A stretch of DNA of 64,000 nt. It comes from Thiobaca trueperi (GTDB lineage: Bacteria; Pseudomonadota; Gammaproteobacteria; Chromatiales; Chromatiaceae). Numbering within the stretch: position 1 is the first letter of the stretch; each line of letters opens with the position of its first letter. Positions 44,011-55,499 of the stretch are shown in pieces. The translations under genes and the position numbers were made by a program. The stretch covers positions 372,001 through 436,000 of the forward strand of contig NZ_SMAO01000001.1 of the NCBI RefSeq assembly GCF_004342175.1, read 5' to 3'. A model generated the notes under the pieces. It did not search any database. It worked only from the letters and a program-made list of their open reading frames with translations, and was not told where the DNA came from.

Positions 44011-44061
44011 GAGAGAACCAGCAGACTTGACGGGAACCGGCAGCAGGCGAAAGCGCCAGCT

Positions 44062-44706
44062 TCAGGTCTTGGCGGGGGCCGGGCCACGTTCGGTGATAAC
44101 GGTATCGATCAGACCATATTCACAGGCGGCCTCTCCACTCATAAAGCGATCACGATCAGTATCTTCAGCGATCTTCTCGATCGGCTGGCCGGTGTGATGG
44201 GACAGGATCTGATTCAGCCGCTCGCGGATATAGAGGATCTCGCGTGCGTGGATCTCGATATCGGTTGCCTGACCCTGAAAACCGCCCAGCGGCTGATGAA
44301 TCATCATGCGCGAATGTGGCAGACAGAAACGCTTGCCCTTGGCCCCACCCGCGAGCAATAGCGCACCCATGCTGGCTGCCTGTCCGATGCACATGGTGCT
44401 GACATCAGGACGCACGAAGCGCATGGTGTCATAGATCGCCAGCCCCGCCGTGACCGATCCACCGGGCGAATTGATGTAGAGATGAATATCCTTGTCGGGA
44501 TTCTCCGACTCCAGGAACAGCATCTGCGCCACCACCAGATTGGCCATATAGTCCTCGACCGGGCCAACCAGAAAGATCACGCGCTCTTTCAGCAACCGCG
44601 AATAGATATCGAACGAGCGTTCACCACGCGCCGTCTGCTCGACGACGATGGGAACCAGCCCGAGCCCCTGGGGCTGCCAGTCGGTATGACTCAGAGGATT
44701 GCTCAT
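44062..44706 (-). CDS. clpP: ClpXP protease subunit ClpP
   Basis: This 214-residue serine peptidase forms the double-ring proteolytic chamber. The catalytic Ser lies in [16 protein letters not shown] and the His in [14 protein letters not shown]; the Asp partner follows in the normal place. The ATG at 44706 is preferred to a GTG 15 bases upstream because an AAAGG is well placed before it. It follows tig and precedes clpX. Confidence 0.97.
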   Translation of the reverse strand: MSNPLSHTDWQPQGLGLVPIVVEQTARGERSFDIYSRLLKERVIFLVGPVEDYMANLVVAQMLFLESENPDKDIHLYINSPGGSVTAGLAIYDTMRFVRPDVSTMCIGQAASMGALLLAGGAKGKRFCLPHSRMMIHQPLGGFQGQATDIEIHAREILYIRERLNQILSHHTGQPIEKIAEDTDRDRFMSGEAACEYGLIDTVITERGPAPAKT

Positions 44707-44803
44707 GGTTTGGCCTTTCACCTGTTAGTGAATTCATCAAGCAGGGCCGGGCAGCCCAGGAATGGCCGCGCCGCTGTCACGCGGCACTGGCCATCGACCG
44801 CAA

Positions 44804-46099
44804 TCAACCTGCCGAGGCGGGGCTGGTCAGATCTGTAAAACCAATGGTCTCGTCTTCGACCGTCACCTGAGTCAGCACCAGCTCGACAACCTGTTCTTCC
44901 AGTACCACCGTTTCCACCGTGCCAAGACGGTTGCGATCACTGTAGTAATAATCGATCACCGCCTGGGGATGCTCATAGGTCGCTGCCAGTTGCTCGACCC
45001 GCTCACGCACCCGCGCCGCATCCACTTTCAGCTCATGGTCCTTGATGATCTTGCCGAGAATCAGCCCCAGCGCCACCCGGCGACGCGCGCCTGACTCGAA
45101 CAGCGAAGCCGGCAGGTTCAGTTTGCCGCCACCCAGCGCCTGCCCCATCTGCTCGGCCATCGACTGCATCTCGCTCTGCACCGGCGCCTGGGGCAGATCA
45201 ATTGGATTGGCCTCGAACAGCAGATCCATGACCTGCTCCTTGGTGCGCGCTTCCAGGCGCTGCTTTAACTCACGTTCCATGTTGGCGCGCACATCGGCCC
45301 GAAAACGCTCGATATCGCCATCTTCAACGCCGAACGCCTGCGCAAACTCGGCATCAACCTCCGGCAAACGCGGTTCGGACACCTCATCCAGCGTGACCTC
45401 GAAGCGCACCGGCTTGCCGGCCAGATGGGCGGCCTGATAGGGGTCGGGGAAGGTCAGGTCGAGTGTCCGCTGCTCGCCAACACTCGCGCCGGTCAGCCCG
45501 TCCTCGAATCCGGGAATCATGCGTCCCGCGCCAAGCTCCAGCTTGAAACCGGAGCTGGCGCCGCCCTCGAAGGCTTCGCCATCCACTGTGCCAGCGAAGG
45601 AAATCGTGATCTGATCGCCACTCTGGCAGGGCCGCTCGACGGCTATCCAGGTCTTGCGCTGATTGCGCAGGCGCTCGATCATTTCCTCCAGATCGGCATC
45701 CGTCAGCTCGCAAACCGGGCGTTTGAGCACCCGATCCGACAGCGATGCCAGATCGAATTCAGGCATCACCTCAAAAATGGCGGTAAAACCGAACCGCTGC
45801 GCGTCCAGATCGATATCCGGCTCGATCTGCGGCATCCCGGCTGGATTCAGGGATTCCTGAGTCAGTGCCTCAAGAAAACTGGACTGCACCTGTTCGCCAA
45901 AGACCTCCTGGCGCACACGGTCTTCAAAACGCTGACGCAGAAGCCGCATCGGCACCTTGCCGGGACGGAAACCGGGCAATCTGGCGCTGCGCGCAAGCTG
46001 CTGCAAACGCTTTTCGACCTCAACCGTGATCTGTTCGAAAGGCAGATCGATCTTCATCCGCCGTTCGAGCCCCTCGCCCGCTTCCACCGAAACTTGCAT
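44804..46099 (-). CDS. tig: Trigger factor
   Basis: This 431-residue ribosome-bound chaperone meets nascent chains. The ribosome-docking signature GFRPGKVPMRLLRQRF is at about residues 44-59, the FKBP-like prolyl isomerase domain covers about 150-245 (GDQITISFAGTVDGEAFEGG), and a long helical C-terminal domain follows. It is first of the tig-clpP-clpX-lon series. The gap 46100-46255 before it holds only a small stem (GGGCACCTTGCCC). Confidence 0.96.
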   Translation of the reverse strand: MQVSVEAGEGLERRMKIDLPFEQITVEVEKRLQQLARSARLPGFRPGKVPMRLLRQRFEDRVRQEVFGEQVQSSFLEALTQESLNPAGMPQIEPDIDLDAQRFGFTAIFEVMPEFDLASLSDRVLKRPVCELTDADLEEMIERLRNQRKTWIAVERPCQSGDQITISFAGTVDGEAFEGGASSGFKLELGAGRMIPGFEDGLTGASVGEQRTLDLTFPDPYQAAHLAGKPVRFEVTLDEVSEPRLPEVDAEFAQAFGVEDGDIERFRADVRANMERELKQRLEARTKEQVMDLLFEANPIDLPQAPVQSEMQSMAEQMGQALGGGKLNLPASLFESGARRRVALGLILGKIIKDHELKVDAARVRERVEQLAATYEHPQAVIDYYYSDRNRLGTVETVVLEEQVVELVLTQVTVEDETIGFTDLTSPASAG

Positions 46100-46255
46100 T
46101 GACTGTCTCCCGTCGGCGCCGCGTAGATGATGCGCCCCCGACGTTGCTGAATTTCTGGCACGGGCACCTTGCCCGCACCCTTAAAAGCCGGTCAGTATAG
46201 CCTGTGCGCCACGCTGGCTCCAAGCGCCACGGGACGCCAGCGGCGCCAGCCGCGA

Positions 46256-47641
46256 TCAAATCACCTTGGAGAAACCGATCGGCCCGGTCTTGGTCGCCAG
46301 ATAGGCATCGAAGGCCATGCAGATGTTGCGCACCAGCAGACGACCGCGCGGCAGGATGCGGATTCTGTCGGCCTCGATCTCGACCAGGCCGTCATCGGCC
46401 ATATCCTTGAGCTTGGCCAGACTCTCGGCGAAATACTCGGCGAAGCGGATGTCCCAGGCGGCTTCGACGGCGTGAATGTCCAACTGGAAGTGACAGATCA
46501 GCTTGGTGATGACATCACGGCGAATCAGATCATCGCGGTTCAGCTCAATCCCACGGAACACCGGCAGACGACCGGCGTCGAGGTCGGCGTAATACTCGGC
46601 CAGCTCACGGCGGTTCTGACCATAGGTGTTGTCGATCATGCCGATCGAGGTCACACCGATACCGATCAGGTCGCAGTCGGCGTGGGTCGAGTAGCCCTGG
46701 AAATTGCGGTACAGGGTGCCGGCCTGCTGGGCCAGCGCCAATTCGTCGTCCGGGCGCGCGAAGTGGTCCATGCCGATATAGACATAACCCGCCTCGGTCA
46801 GACGCGCGATGGTCGACTGGAGGATGTCGAGCTTCACCTCAGGTGCTGGCAGATCGGCTTCGCTGATCCGACGCTGCGCCTTGAATCGCTCCGGCAGATG
46901 GGCGTAGTTGAAGATCGAGAGACGCTGCGGATTGACCTCGATGATGCGTTCCAGGGTCTTGCCGAAGCTCTCGACCGACTGGAAGGGCAGCCCGTAGATC
47001 AGATCGATGCTGGTGGAGCGGAAGCCCTCGGCAAGCGCCGCCTCCAGCACCGTCATGGTCTGTTCTTCGGTCTGGAAGCGATTGACGGCGGCCTGCACGC
47101 GCGGATCGAAGTCCTGCACGCCGAGACTCATGCGGTTGAAACCGATGCGTCGCAGCAGCTTGACGGTGGAGGCATCGGCCTCGCGCGGATCGATCTCGAT
47201 CGAGAACTCACCGACATCGTCTCCGGCCAGGGTGAAATGACGGCGCGTCACATCCATCAGCTCGGTCATCTGGTCATGGCTGAGGAAGGTCGGGGTGCCG
47301 CCGCCCCAGTGGAGCTGCTCCACCTGACGCGACCTGTCGAACAGCGCCGACTGCATTTCCAGCTCGCGGTAGACGCGTTCCAGATAAGGCGGCGCCAGCG
47401 AGCGATCCTTGGTCGCGATCTTGTTGCAGGCGCAGTAGAAGCAGACCGTGTCGCAGAAGGGGATATGAAAATAGATCGAGAGCGGTCGCCCGCTCTGGTT
47501 GCTGCGTGCGCAGGCGACCTTGTAGGCGGCCTCATCGAAGGCCTCGTCGAACTCGACCGCCGTCGGATACGAGGTATAGCGCGGACCGCTCTGGTCGTAG
47601 CGACGAATCAAATCGAGATCGAAAGAAACACCTTGCTCCAC
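46256..47641 (-). CDS. hemN: Oxygen-independent coproporphyrinogen III oxidase
   Basis: This radical-SAM enzyme converts coproporphyrinogen III to protoporphyrinogen IX without oxygen, a step shared by heme and bacteriochlorophyll synthesis. The 461-residue protein has the cluster motif HIPFCDTVCFYCACNK (C-x3-C-x2-C-x-C) near residue 58, GGGTPTFL near 110, and the HemN C-terminal domain. It is the true HemN length, unlike the shorter HemW paralogues. The GTG start gives the standard opening SFDLDLIRRYDQSGPRYTSY. Confidence 0.95.
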   Translation of the reverse strand: MEQGVSFDLDLIRRYDQSGPRYTSYPTAVEFDEAFDEAAYKVACARSNQSGRPLSIYFHIPFCDTVCFYCACNKIATKDRSLAPPYLERVYRELEMQSALFDRSRQVEQLHWGGGTPTFLSHDQMTELMDVTRRHFTLAGDDVGEFSIEIDPREADASTVKLLRRIGFNRMSLGVQDFDPRVQAAVNRFQTEEQTMTVLEAALAEGFRSTSIDLIYGLPFQSVESFGKTLERIIEVNPQRLSIFNYAHLPERFKAQRRISEADLPAPEVKLDILQSTIARLTEAGYVYIGMDHFARPDDELALAQQAGTLYRNFQGYSTHADCDLIGIGVTSIGMIDNTYGQNRRELAEYYADLDAGRLPVFRGIELNRDDLIRRDVITKLICHFQLDIHAVEAAWDIRFAEYFAESLAKLKDMADDGLVEIEADRIRILPRGRLLVRNICMAFDAYLATKTGPIGFSKVI

Positions 47642-47770
47642 CGTTCACTCCTCCAGCCGGCGGGAGGAATCGAGCCCCCGCGCGACATCAAATCGTAAAG
47701 CCTGTTCAGGCCGATCATCCCACTCACAGCGAGGGTGTTGCCGGGCTGTTCAAGCAGGGTCTAAATTTTT

Positions 47771-47833
47771 GACAGGATTAACAGGATTTTTTAAATCGCT
47801 GTTTTTAATCCTGTTAATCCTGTTAATCCTGTC
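47771..47833. repeat. ACAGGATTAACAGGATT inverted repeat element
   Basis: The left arm GACAGGATTAACAGGATT is answered by AATCCTGTTAATCCTGTTAATCCTGTC on the right, around an AT-rich loop. The same 11-base unit is repeated in tandem in both arms. Elements with this sequence are common between genes in many proteobacteria. It lies between hemN and prmB, in a gap (47642-47917) with nothing else recognisable. Confidence 0.85.
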
Positions 47834-47917
47834 TAAATCAACGACCTGATTCAGGTGTCAGGTTTCCAGGACATCACCTAAAGCCCGTCCCGTCGGCTGA
47901 CTCGCCGACGCACAGGC

Positions 47918-48841
47918 TCATGCCGTGAGCGCCTCTTCGATGTGCGTCTGATACTGCACAAGCTGTTCGCGGGTGAGGAGAAAGACGCCCTCGCCGCCAC
48001 GCTCGAACTCCAGCCAGGTAAAGGGCACGCCCGGCAGGCGCTGTTCGAGCGCGGGAGCGGAATTGCCGACCTCGACAATCAGAATGCCGTCATCGGTCAG
48101 ATAACGCGCCGCCTCATAGAGAATGCGCGCCACCAGATCGAGACCATCCTCACCGCCGAGCAGGCCGAGTGACGGCTCGTTATGATATTCGGCCGGCAGG
48201 GTGTCAAACTCAGCGCGCGAGACATAGGGCGGATTCGAGACGATGACATCGTAGCGACTCCCCGCCAGAGAGACGAAGAGATCGGATTCCAGCACCCGCA
48301 CCCGATCCCCGACCCCATGACGCTCGACATTGAGCCGCGCGACCTCCAGGGCGGACGGCGAAATATCGACCAGATCCACATCCGCATCCGGCAAATGGAC
48401 AGCGGCGGCGATGCCGATGCAGCCGCTGCCGGTACAGAGATCCAGGACGCGACCGATACTTTCGGCATCGATCCAGGGGTCGAATCCGGCCTCGACCAGC
48501 TCCGCAATCGGGGAGCGCGGCACCAGGACGTGCTGATTGACCGCGAACGCCAGCCCGGCAAACCAGGTGCGACCGGTGAGATAGGCGGCGGGAAGACGCT
48601 CGACGACCCGCCGCTCGATCAGATCGGAGATCACGACCCGTTCCGCCGGGGTCAAACGGCAATCGCGGAAACCCGCCGGCAGCCCGGGCTCCAGGTGCAG
48701 CCCGCTCAGCACCAGATGAGCGGCCTCATCAATGGCATTGTCGGTGCCGTGCCCGAAATGGAGACCGGCAGCATTGAATCGACTCGCGCCCCAGCGCACG
48801 AAGTCCTGAATCGTCATCAAACCGTCAGGCTGTTCTGCCAT
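47918..48841 (-). CDS. prmB: Ribosomal protein L3 N5-glutamine methyltransferase
   Basis: This 307-residue SAM-dependent methyltransferase modifies a glutamine of ribosomal protein uL3. It has the SAM-binding LDLCTGSGCIGIAAAVHLPD near residue 140 and the glutamine-site motif VSNPPYVSRAEF near 205. The N-terminal helical domain with VRWGASRFNAAGLHFGHGTD favours PrmB over its paralogue PrmC. The gene stands alone between hemN and iscR. Confidence 0.93.
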   Translation of the reverse strand: MAEQPDGLMTIQDFVRWGASRFNAAGLHFGHGTDNAIDEAAHLVLSGLHLEPGLPAGFRDCRLTPAERVVISDLIERRVVERLPAAYLTGRTWFAGLAFAVNQHVLVPRSPIAELVEAGFDPWIDAESIGRVLDLCTGSGCIGIAAAVHLPDADVDLVDISPSALEVARLNVERHGVGDRVRVLESDLFVSLAGSRYDVIVSNPPYVSRAEFDTLPAEYHNEPSLGLLGGEDGLDLVARILYEAARYLTDDGILIVEVGNSAPALEQRLPGVPFTWLEFERGGEGVFLLTREQLVQYQTHIEEALTA

Positions 48842-48974
48842 AGCGAATATCAGTCAGTTGAATCCTGGATGAAGGATCTGGACGCGCGGCAGACTGGCCG
48901 CGCCGGGTAAGAGGATAAGCATAACACCGCCGGGGGAGCATTTTCAGCCCAAGCTGAGGGTTCCTTGCCGGAGA

Positions 48975-49460
48975 TCAGGCGGCACGGCGCTTTCGATGCT
49001 CCTCCAGATCCGGATTGGGCGTCACCTCGACCGGAGGCGCCAGCACGGCTCCGCGATCCTGCCCGCGTTCGACCAGATCCTGGAGCGAAATATCGCTCAG
49101 AAAACGAAAGATTTCATCGCTCAACTGATCCCAGAGATGATGCGTCATGCAACGCTGGCCCTCGCGGCAGTTTTCGCGTCCGCCGCAGCGGGTGAACTCG
49201 ACCCACTCGTCCACTGCGCAGATGATGTTCGCGATGGAGATCTCGTCCGGCTCTTTCCCGAGATAGTATCCGCCCCCCGGCCCACGCACGCCGCGCACCA
49301 GCTTTTTCGCGCGCAGCGCCGCAAACAACTGCTCAAGGTAGGACAGTGAAATCCCCTGACTGGCCGAAATATCCGCCAGTGTGACGGGGCCCTTGCCGGC
49401 ATGCAGCGCAAGTTCGAGCATGGCGGTCACCGCATATCTGCCTTTCGTCGAGAGTCTCAT
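48975..49460 (-). CDS. iscR: Fe-S cluster-sensing regulator IscR
   Basis: This 161-residue Rrf2-family regulator senses [2Fe-2S] supply. Cys92, Cys98, Cys104 and His107 are at the same positions as the cluster ligands of E. coli IscR, in [18 protein letters not shown]. The DNA-binding opening [20 protein letters not shown] is typical. Here it is not followed by iscS-iscU; prmB comes next. A palindrome like IscR type-1 sites lies upstream, which suggests self-control. For a cell with nitrogenase and anaerobic radical-SAM enzymes, Fe-S supply is central. Confidence 0.93.
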   Translation of the reverse strand: MRLSTKGRYAVTAMLELALHAGKGPVTLADISASQGISLSYLEQLFAALRAKKLVRGVRGPGGGYYLGKEPDEISIANIICAVDEWVEFTRCGGRENCREGQRCMTHHLWDQLSDEIFRFLSDISLQDLVERGQDRGAVLAPPVEVTPNPDLEEHRKRRAA

Positions 49461-49521
49461 GGTTCGTTTGCCTGCAACAGGTTAGGTGGTTGATCCGGCC
49501 GGCGTGTTCATCGCCTTGACC

Positions 49522-49546
49522 CCCATCGACTAAATCAGTCGGGAAT
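49522..49546. promoter_or_regulatory. IscR type-1 binding site upstream of iscR
   Basis: The minus strand reads ATTCCCGACTGATTTAGTCG in the centre, with GACTAAATCAGTC as plus-strand core palindrome (49528-49540). It matches the type-1 IscR consensus at nearly all conserved positions and lies 62 bases before the iscR start. Confidence 0.75.
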
Positions 49547-49658
49547 CGTGCCATTTCAATATGTAGGCATTTTCTCTGTCGGCAATTTGCCCACACGCCA
49601 GACGGACAAAATTTGTTCGGGATGGGGCTCGATGACCGGTCAGTGGCTGCGAACCGGC

Positions 49659-50189
49659 TCAGCCTGAGGTTTGTACCGCTTCGGTACAGGCGGGCATGAG
49701 GACATGACCACCAGATGTTGAGGCCGTCAACCGCGCACAGGAATCAAAGCAATGTCCCTGATCAAGACAGAAAGTCAGCCATTTGGCGAGAAAGAGGTTT
49801 GCCTGCCATTTATCCAGCAGCGCCGGGTGCCGGTAGCGGTCAGGTCTTGACCAGAGCGATTGCCGGAGATCCAGCAGTTCGACCTGGCAGGCGTCGTGAT
49901 AGATCCGCAGACGCGCGTCGGGCTCCGGATGCGGATTGACGCCAGCGGACACCTCGAAAAAATAGGTCAGGCGCACTTGCGTGGTATAGCGCGCCTGTTC
50001 CTGAATCTCCAGATGCAGATCCAGACAGCCGGGGCGATGAGAGGTGAGACGACCCGCATCATGACGAAGTCGTGGCGCCAGACGCCGCAGCAGGCCGTAA
50101 TTCTCCTCGCAGAGACTCATGAGGGCGCCCACATTGGGGCGCCCCAAGAGCAGAGCAGGCGCAGAACAGGGATGCCAGGGGCGCTGCAT
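49659..50189 (-). CDS. DUF1249 (YqiB-like) protein
   Basis: This ~176-residue protein resembles E. coli YqiB over its length: LMSLCEENYGLLRRLAPR near the start, ARYTTQVRLTYFFE in the middle, RIYHDACQVELLD, then the final NLFLAKWLTFCLDQGHCFD. The function of the family is not known; in E. coli it lies beside cpdA. The start is uncertain: the ATG at 50189 keeps the residues RPNVGA that precede the family core, while an ATG at 50120 would cut them. No signal or membrane helix is present. Confidence 0.8.
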   Translation of the reverse strand: MQRPWHPCSAPALLLGRPNVGALMSLCEENYGLLRRLAPRLRHDAGRLTSHRPGCLDLHLEIQEQARYTTQVRLTYFFEVSAGVNPHPEPDARLRIYHDACQVELLDLRQSLWSRPDRYRHPALLDKWQANLFLAKWLTFCLDQGHCFDSCARLTASTSGGHVLMPACTEAVQTSG

Positions 50190-50312
50190 GAGGCCGCTTT
50201 CAGGCCATGCCGTCAGGCATGACAGGACTCAGCCCGGTCATACGCGACGACTTGCCTGCCCGATCCTGTCTGTCGCCATGGCGCGCATTCACTCACTCGC
50301 AAGATCGCCAGT

Positions 50313-50684
50313 TCAGGCCTGATTGGCAGCTTGTCCGGCGATCTGGCGCTTCACATCCGCCATATCGAGTTCGCTGGCTTTGGCGAGCAGTTCACGCAAG
50401 GCGCCTTCCGGCAGCGCACCGGCCTGAGAAAAGATGATGATCTGCTCACGAAAAATCATCAGAGTGGGAATGGAGCGGATCTGAAAATGTCCCGCAATCG
50501 CCTGATGCGCCTCGGTATCGACCTTGGCGAAGAGGATGTCGCCGAAATCCTGCGATACCTTGTCATAGATCGGCGCGAATGAGCGACAGGGACCGCACCA
50601 GGGCGCCCAGAAATCGACGATCACGAAATCGTGGTCCTGAATGGTCTGTTCAAAGTTGGCGGTTTCGAGTTCGACGACGGCCAT
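50313..50684 (-). CDS. Thioredoxin-like protein with WCGPC active site
   Basis: This 123-residue cytoplasmic thioredoxin has the redox pair Cys30 and Cys33 in DFWAPWCGPCRSFAP and the cis-Pro in RSIPTLMIF. It is slightly longer than TrxA, with a helical C-terminal tail (DMADVKRQIAGQAANQA). It lies 23 bases downstream of adk on the same strand, so the two may be co-transcribed. It could reduce enzymes of photosynthetic carbon metabolism or repair; nothing in the sequence decides this. Confidence 0.92.
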   Translation of the reverse strand: MAVVELETANFEQTIQDHDFVIVDFWAPWCGPCRSFAPIYDKVSQDFGDILFAKVDTEAHQAIAGHFQIRSIPTLMIFREQIIIFSQAGALPEGALRELLAKASELDMADVKRQIAGQAANQA

Positions 50685-50707
50685 GATGGTTTCCCATGAA
50701 AAACGGT

Positions 50708-52738
<2,031 letters not shown>

Positions 52739-52819
52739 GAATCGCGGTGAAGATCGTCGCGCGCTCAGGATGGTGCTGACCGGACGTGCTTCGATACGGG
52801 CACGTCCGGCAGAACCGCC

Positions 52820-53893
52820 TCAACCCTGTTCGAGAAGTTTACGCAGGTCGATGATCGCGGCATTCGCGCGCGAGATATAAGACGCCATGACCAGTGAGTG
52901 ATTACCCATTGGTCCAAAGCCGGTGCCATTGAGGATCATGGGGCTCCAGATGGGGTTCTGGGTGTTGCGCAGCTCACGCCCGATCTGTTGCAGCGACACC
53001 AGCGCGCCCTTGCCCACGAGCACGGACTCGAAATCGATCTCCATCGCCTGCAGGGTATGCAGCAGCGCCCAGGTATAGCCGCGCGCCTCAAAAAAGACAT
53101 CGTCGATCTGCATCCAGGGGGTTTTATTGCTGATCTGCTGCGGCGCCGATCTCGCCTGGGTGGCGTTCGGATCACCCGCAAGATCGGTATTGAGATGCGC
53201 CTGACCCACGGCATAGGACAGCCGCTGTGCCAGATTGCCGAGACGTTTTTCGACCAGCCCCAGATACATCCCCAGGTTATCGGCGCGGGCGAAAAACTGG
53301 CCATCCGCCCTGTTGTCGTCAGCGAGACGCTCGAAGTAGCGCTCAAGCGCAGTCAGCCCCTTGCCATATTCCGATTCGGTCGAGGGCAGGATCCAGGACT
53401 GGGAGTCGTAATTGAACTGGGGTTGGGCAACCTGCAGATCCTTGTCTTCAACCGATTGCGACTGGGCGCGGCTGAAGTGATTGCGCAGCGAATCCGCCAG
53501 ATCGCGCAGCTCGGTCAAAGCGCCGAATTCCCAATTCGGGATGTTGTCCAGATAGATGCCCGGCGGGGTCTTGTCATTCATCAGATAGCCGCCCGGCTTG
53601 TCCAGCAGGGTCTCAGCAATGCCGATCGCGGTCGCGGTCGTGTAGGTGCCGGGCACCAGGCGGCTCTCGTCTCCCTTGACCATCTCCAGCGCATTCTCGC
53701 GCACATCAAAAAGGCTGGGCGAGCGCGACCAGACGATACCCAGGATCAGGACGATGACGAGGTAAGTGACGAAAAAGAGACCGACCGTCCACCAGAGACC
53801 CTTTTCTTTCCACATACGCGGGTCATAGAGGGTGACGACTTGAGAGACCTTCTTGGTTAAAGCCGGCTTTTTCAGTGAGGCGTGAATATCCAT
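52820..53893 (-). CDS. DUF2333 membrane-anchored protein
   Basis: This 357-residue protein has one N-terminal helix (LWWTVGLFFVTYLVIVLILG, residues ~33-52) and a large periplasmic part, with YLDNIPNWEFGALTELRDLA and a conserved end NHSLVMASYISRANAAIIDL. I recognise the layout of DUF2333, found mostly in gammaproteobacteria; no function is established. It is convergent with the AAA-FHA gene and lies 89 bases after the first GH57 gene in transcription order. Confidence 0.75.
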   Translation of the reverse strand: MDIHASLKKPALTKKVSQVVTLYDPRMWKEKGLWWTVGLFFVTYLVIVLILGIVWSRSPSLFDVRENALEMVKGDESRLVPGTYTTATAIGIAETLLDKPGGYLMNDKTPPGIYLDNIPNWEFGALTELRDLADSLRNHFSRAQSQSVEDKDLQVAQPQFNYDSQSWILPSTESEYGKGLTALERYFERLADDNRADGQFFARADNLGMYLGLVEKRLGNLAQRLSYAVGQAHLNTDLAGDPNATQARSAPQQISNKTPWMQIDDVFFEARGYTWALLHTLQAMEIDFESVLVGKGALVSLQQIGRELRNTQNPIWSPMILNGTGFGPMGNHSLVMASYISRANAAIIDLRKLLEQG

Positions 53894-53982
53894 TGTTTTC
53901 TCTTTAAAAGTAGATTCATGAAGGCGTGGAGGGTGCCCGGTGACAGCACCTGAATTCGGAACGAACCGACCGCTTCAAGGCA

Positions 53983-55449
53983 TCAGGCGAAACCCTGACG
54001 CACGATGTCATCGACCCGTCGGCAGATCTCCCGCGCATAATCGGTCCAGAGCCCCTGCCCCCAGTAACGGTAACAACTGGTTTGGGAGGCCATGAGATGA
54101 AAGAGCGCATTGCGGTAACGCGGATCATCGGTCGGCGTACCGGGTTGCAGAACCCTGTCGTGGAAGAGCGCGCTGACGGCATCCATCGGACCCAATACAT
54201 TCTCATAACCCTTGACCCAAGACAGGTCACTGGTCCAACTGCCACCTTCCATATGAAAGCGGCCGTCCTCCTGTTTGAGTTCGGCGATTGTGCTGGCCAG
54301 CTTCTCGGGACCGTCGCCGGGCTGCATGCGCGCCCAGATGCGATCCTGGAACAGCGGCTGGATCTCAGTGAAATCGCTCTCCTTGACCCCCATCGCGAAC
54401 AGATGTTCCAGATATTCGCTGACATTCATCATGGGGGTCGCGGTGTGACTGGACAGCGCAACCACTTCCATGAATTTGCCGGGGAATTCGTTCATCATGA
54501 CCCCGCCGTTCTCACCGTCGGCGATCTGGGTCACGAGAGGCGGGATTGAATGCCCGGCCAGTTTAACACGATCAAGCCCCTGCGCTTCGTACCAGGGCTG
54601 CATCTGGGCCACCAGCTTGGTGTCCGAGCCCTGGGTCTTGATGATGGCGATGATGCTCGCGGTCTCGCCTTTGGAGTTGGTGCAGACCAGACGGTGCGGG
54701 ATGTGCGGCTGCTCCGGATGACGCCCGTTGCTGACCTGCTGGACGGTGTGCTCCTGAATCAGCACCCATTGAAAGCCGCAATCGACCAGGGTTTTGACGA
54801 ACTCATAGGCCACATCGGGATGATTCGGCAGGGCCATCTCGGAGGGCGAGAAACCGCGCACCCGTTCCAGCGCCTCCCAGCCGAAAATCGCGGCGAAATG
54901 ATGCTGGAAGGCGCGTACATGCAGCCGGTAATCCTGCACCGGCGTGGATGGCGCGACCGCATGACCCCAGGGCATCCCCAGCCATTCGGCGGCCCAGTTG
55001 TAGTCCGGGTTGCAGGTGATGGTCTTGAGCGCATCAATCACATGATCCTCGCCCATCTTGCGCAGGCCGTGCAGCAGGGTGCCCGAGTATTCGAGCATGC
55101 AGCGCGGCGACTTCCCCTCGCTGATCAGCTGCGGGATGAACTCGCCGATCCGCTTGTAGCACCAGACAAAAGCCGGCGCGTTGTAGTTATCGCCGATGTG
55201 CTGATTGTGCATCATGTACTGGAGATTGCTGATCAGCGCAGCCGTGCGCAGATCGTCACCACCCGCCGGGATCAGCGGCTGATGCTGATGCAGGGCGATG
55301 GCGGTCGCGGCGCGGATGGAGCCGAAGTCGATTCCGCCGCGCCCGGCGAACAGGGCGCGCCCGCGTCCACGCGCGACGACCTGCTCCAGATCGGCTTCAT
55401 GGCCGGAGAGGTTCGGGACATCGCCGATGTATTCGGGTAATTGGTTCAC
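53983..55449 (-). CDS. Glycoside hydrolase family 57-type protein (first copy)
   Basis: This 488-residue protein has a GH57-like fold region: HQHQPLIPAGGDDLRTAALI near residue 55 (the HxHQP motif), GFSPSEMALPNHPDVAYEFV near 200 and the DGENGGVMMNEFP motif near 315. GH57 enzymes act on alpha-glucans as amylases or branching enzymes. It begins with GTG, with GGAG upstream, and ends with the Trp/Tyr-rich CYRYWGQGLWTDYA. Its neighbour is a second GH57, so they may act together in glycogen use; the exact reaction cannot be named. Confidence 0.85.
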   Translation of the reverse strand: MNQLPEYIGDVPNLSGHEADLEQVVARGRGRALFAGRGGIDFGSIRAATAIALHQHQPLIPAGGDDLRTAALISNLQYMMHNQHIGDNYNAPAFVWCYKRIGEFIPQLISEGKSPRCMLEYSGTLLHGLRKMGEDHVIDALKTITCNPDYNWAAEWLGMPWGHAVAPSTPVQDYRLHVRAFQHHFAAIFGWEALERVRGFSPSEMALPNHPDVAYEFVKTLVDCGFQWVLIQEHTVQQVSNGRHPEQPHIPHRLVCTNSKGETASIIAIIKTQGSDTKLVAQMQPWYEAQGLDRVKLAGHSIPPLVTQIADGENGGVMMNEFPGKFMEVVALSSHTATPMMNVSEYLEHLFAMGVKESDFTEIQPLFQDRIWARMQPGDGPEKLASTIAELKQEDGRFHMEGGSWTSDLSWVKGYENVLGPMDAVSALFHDRVLQPGTPTDDPRYRNALFHLMASQTSCYRYWGQGLWTDYAREICRRVDDIVRQGFA

Positions 55450-55499
55450 TTGGGAACTCCTTGATTAAAACGAAATGGATGCGGGAACACAGACAGCCT

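Noticed and set aside
46169-47698. A 509-codon plus-strand frame opposite hemN
   Set aside because: Antisense shadow of a well-marked radical-SAM enzyme.
47771-47833. Rho-independent terminator of prmB
   Set aside because: The arms consist of tandem ACAGGATTA units found as an intergenic repeat in many genomes, so it is listed as a repeat; it may still stop transcription.
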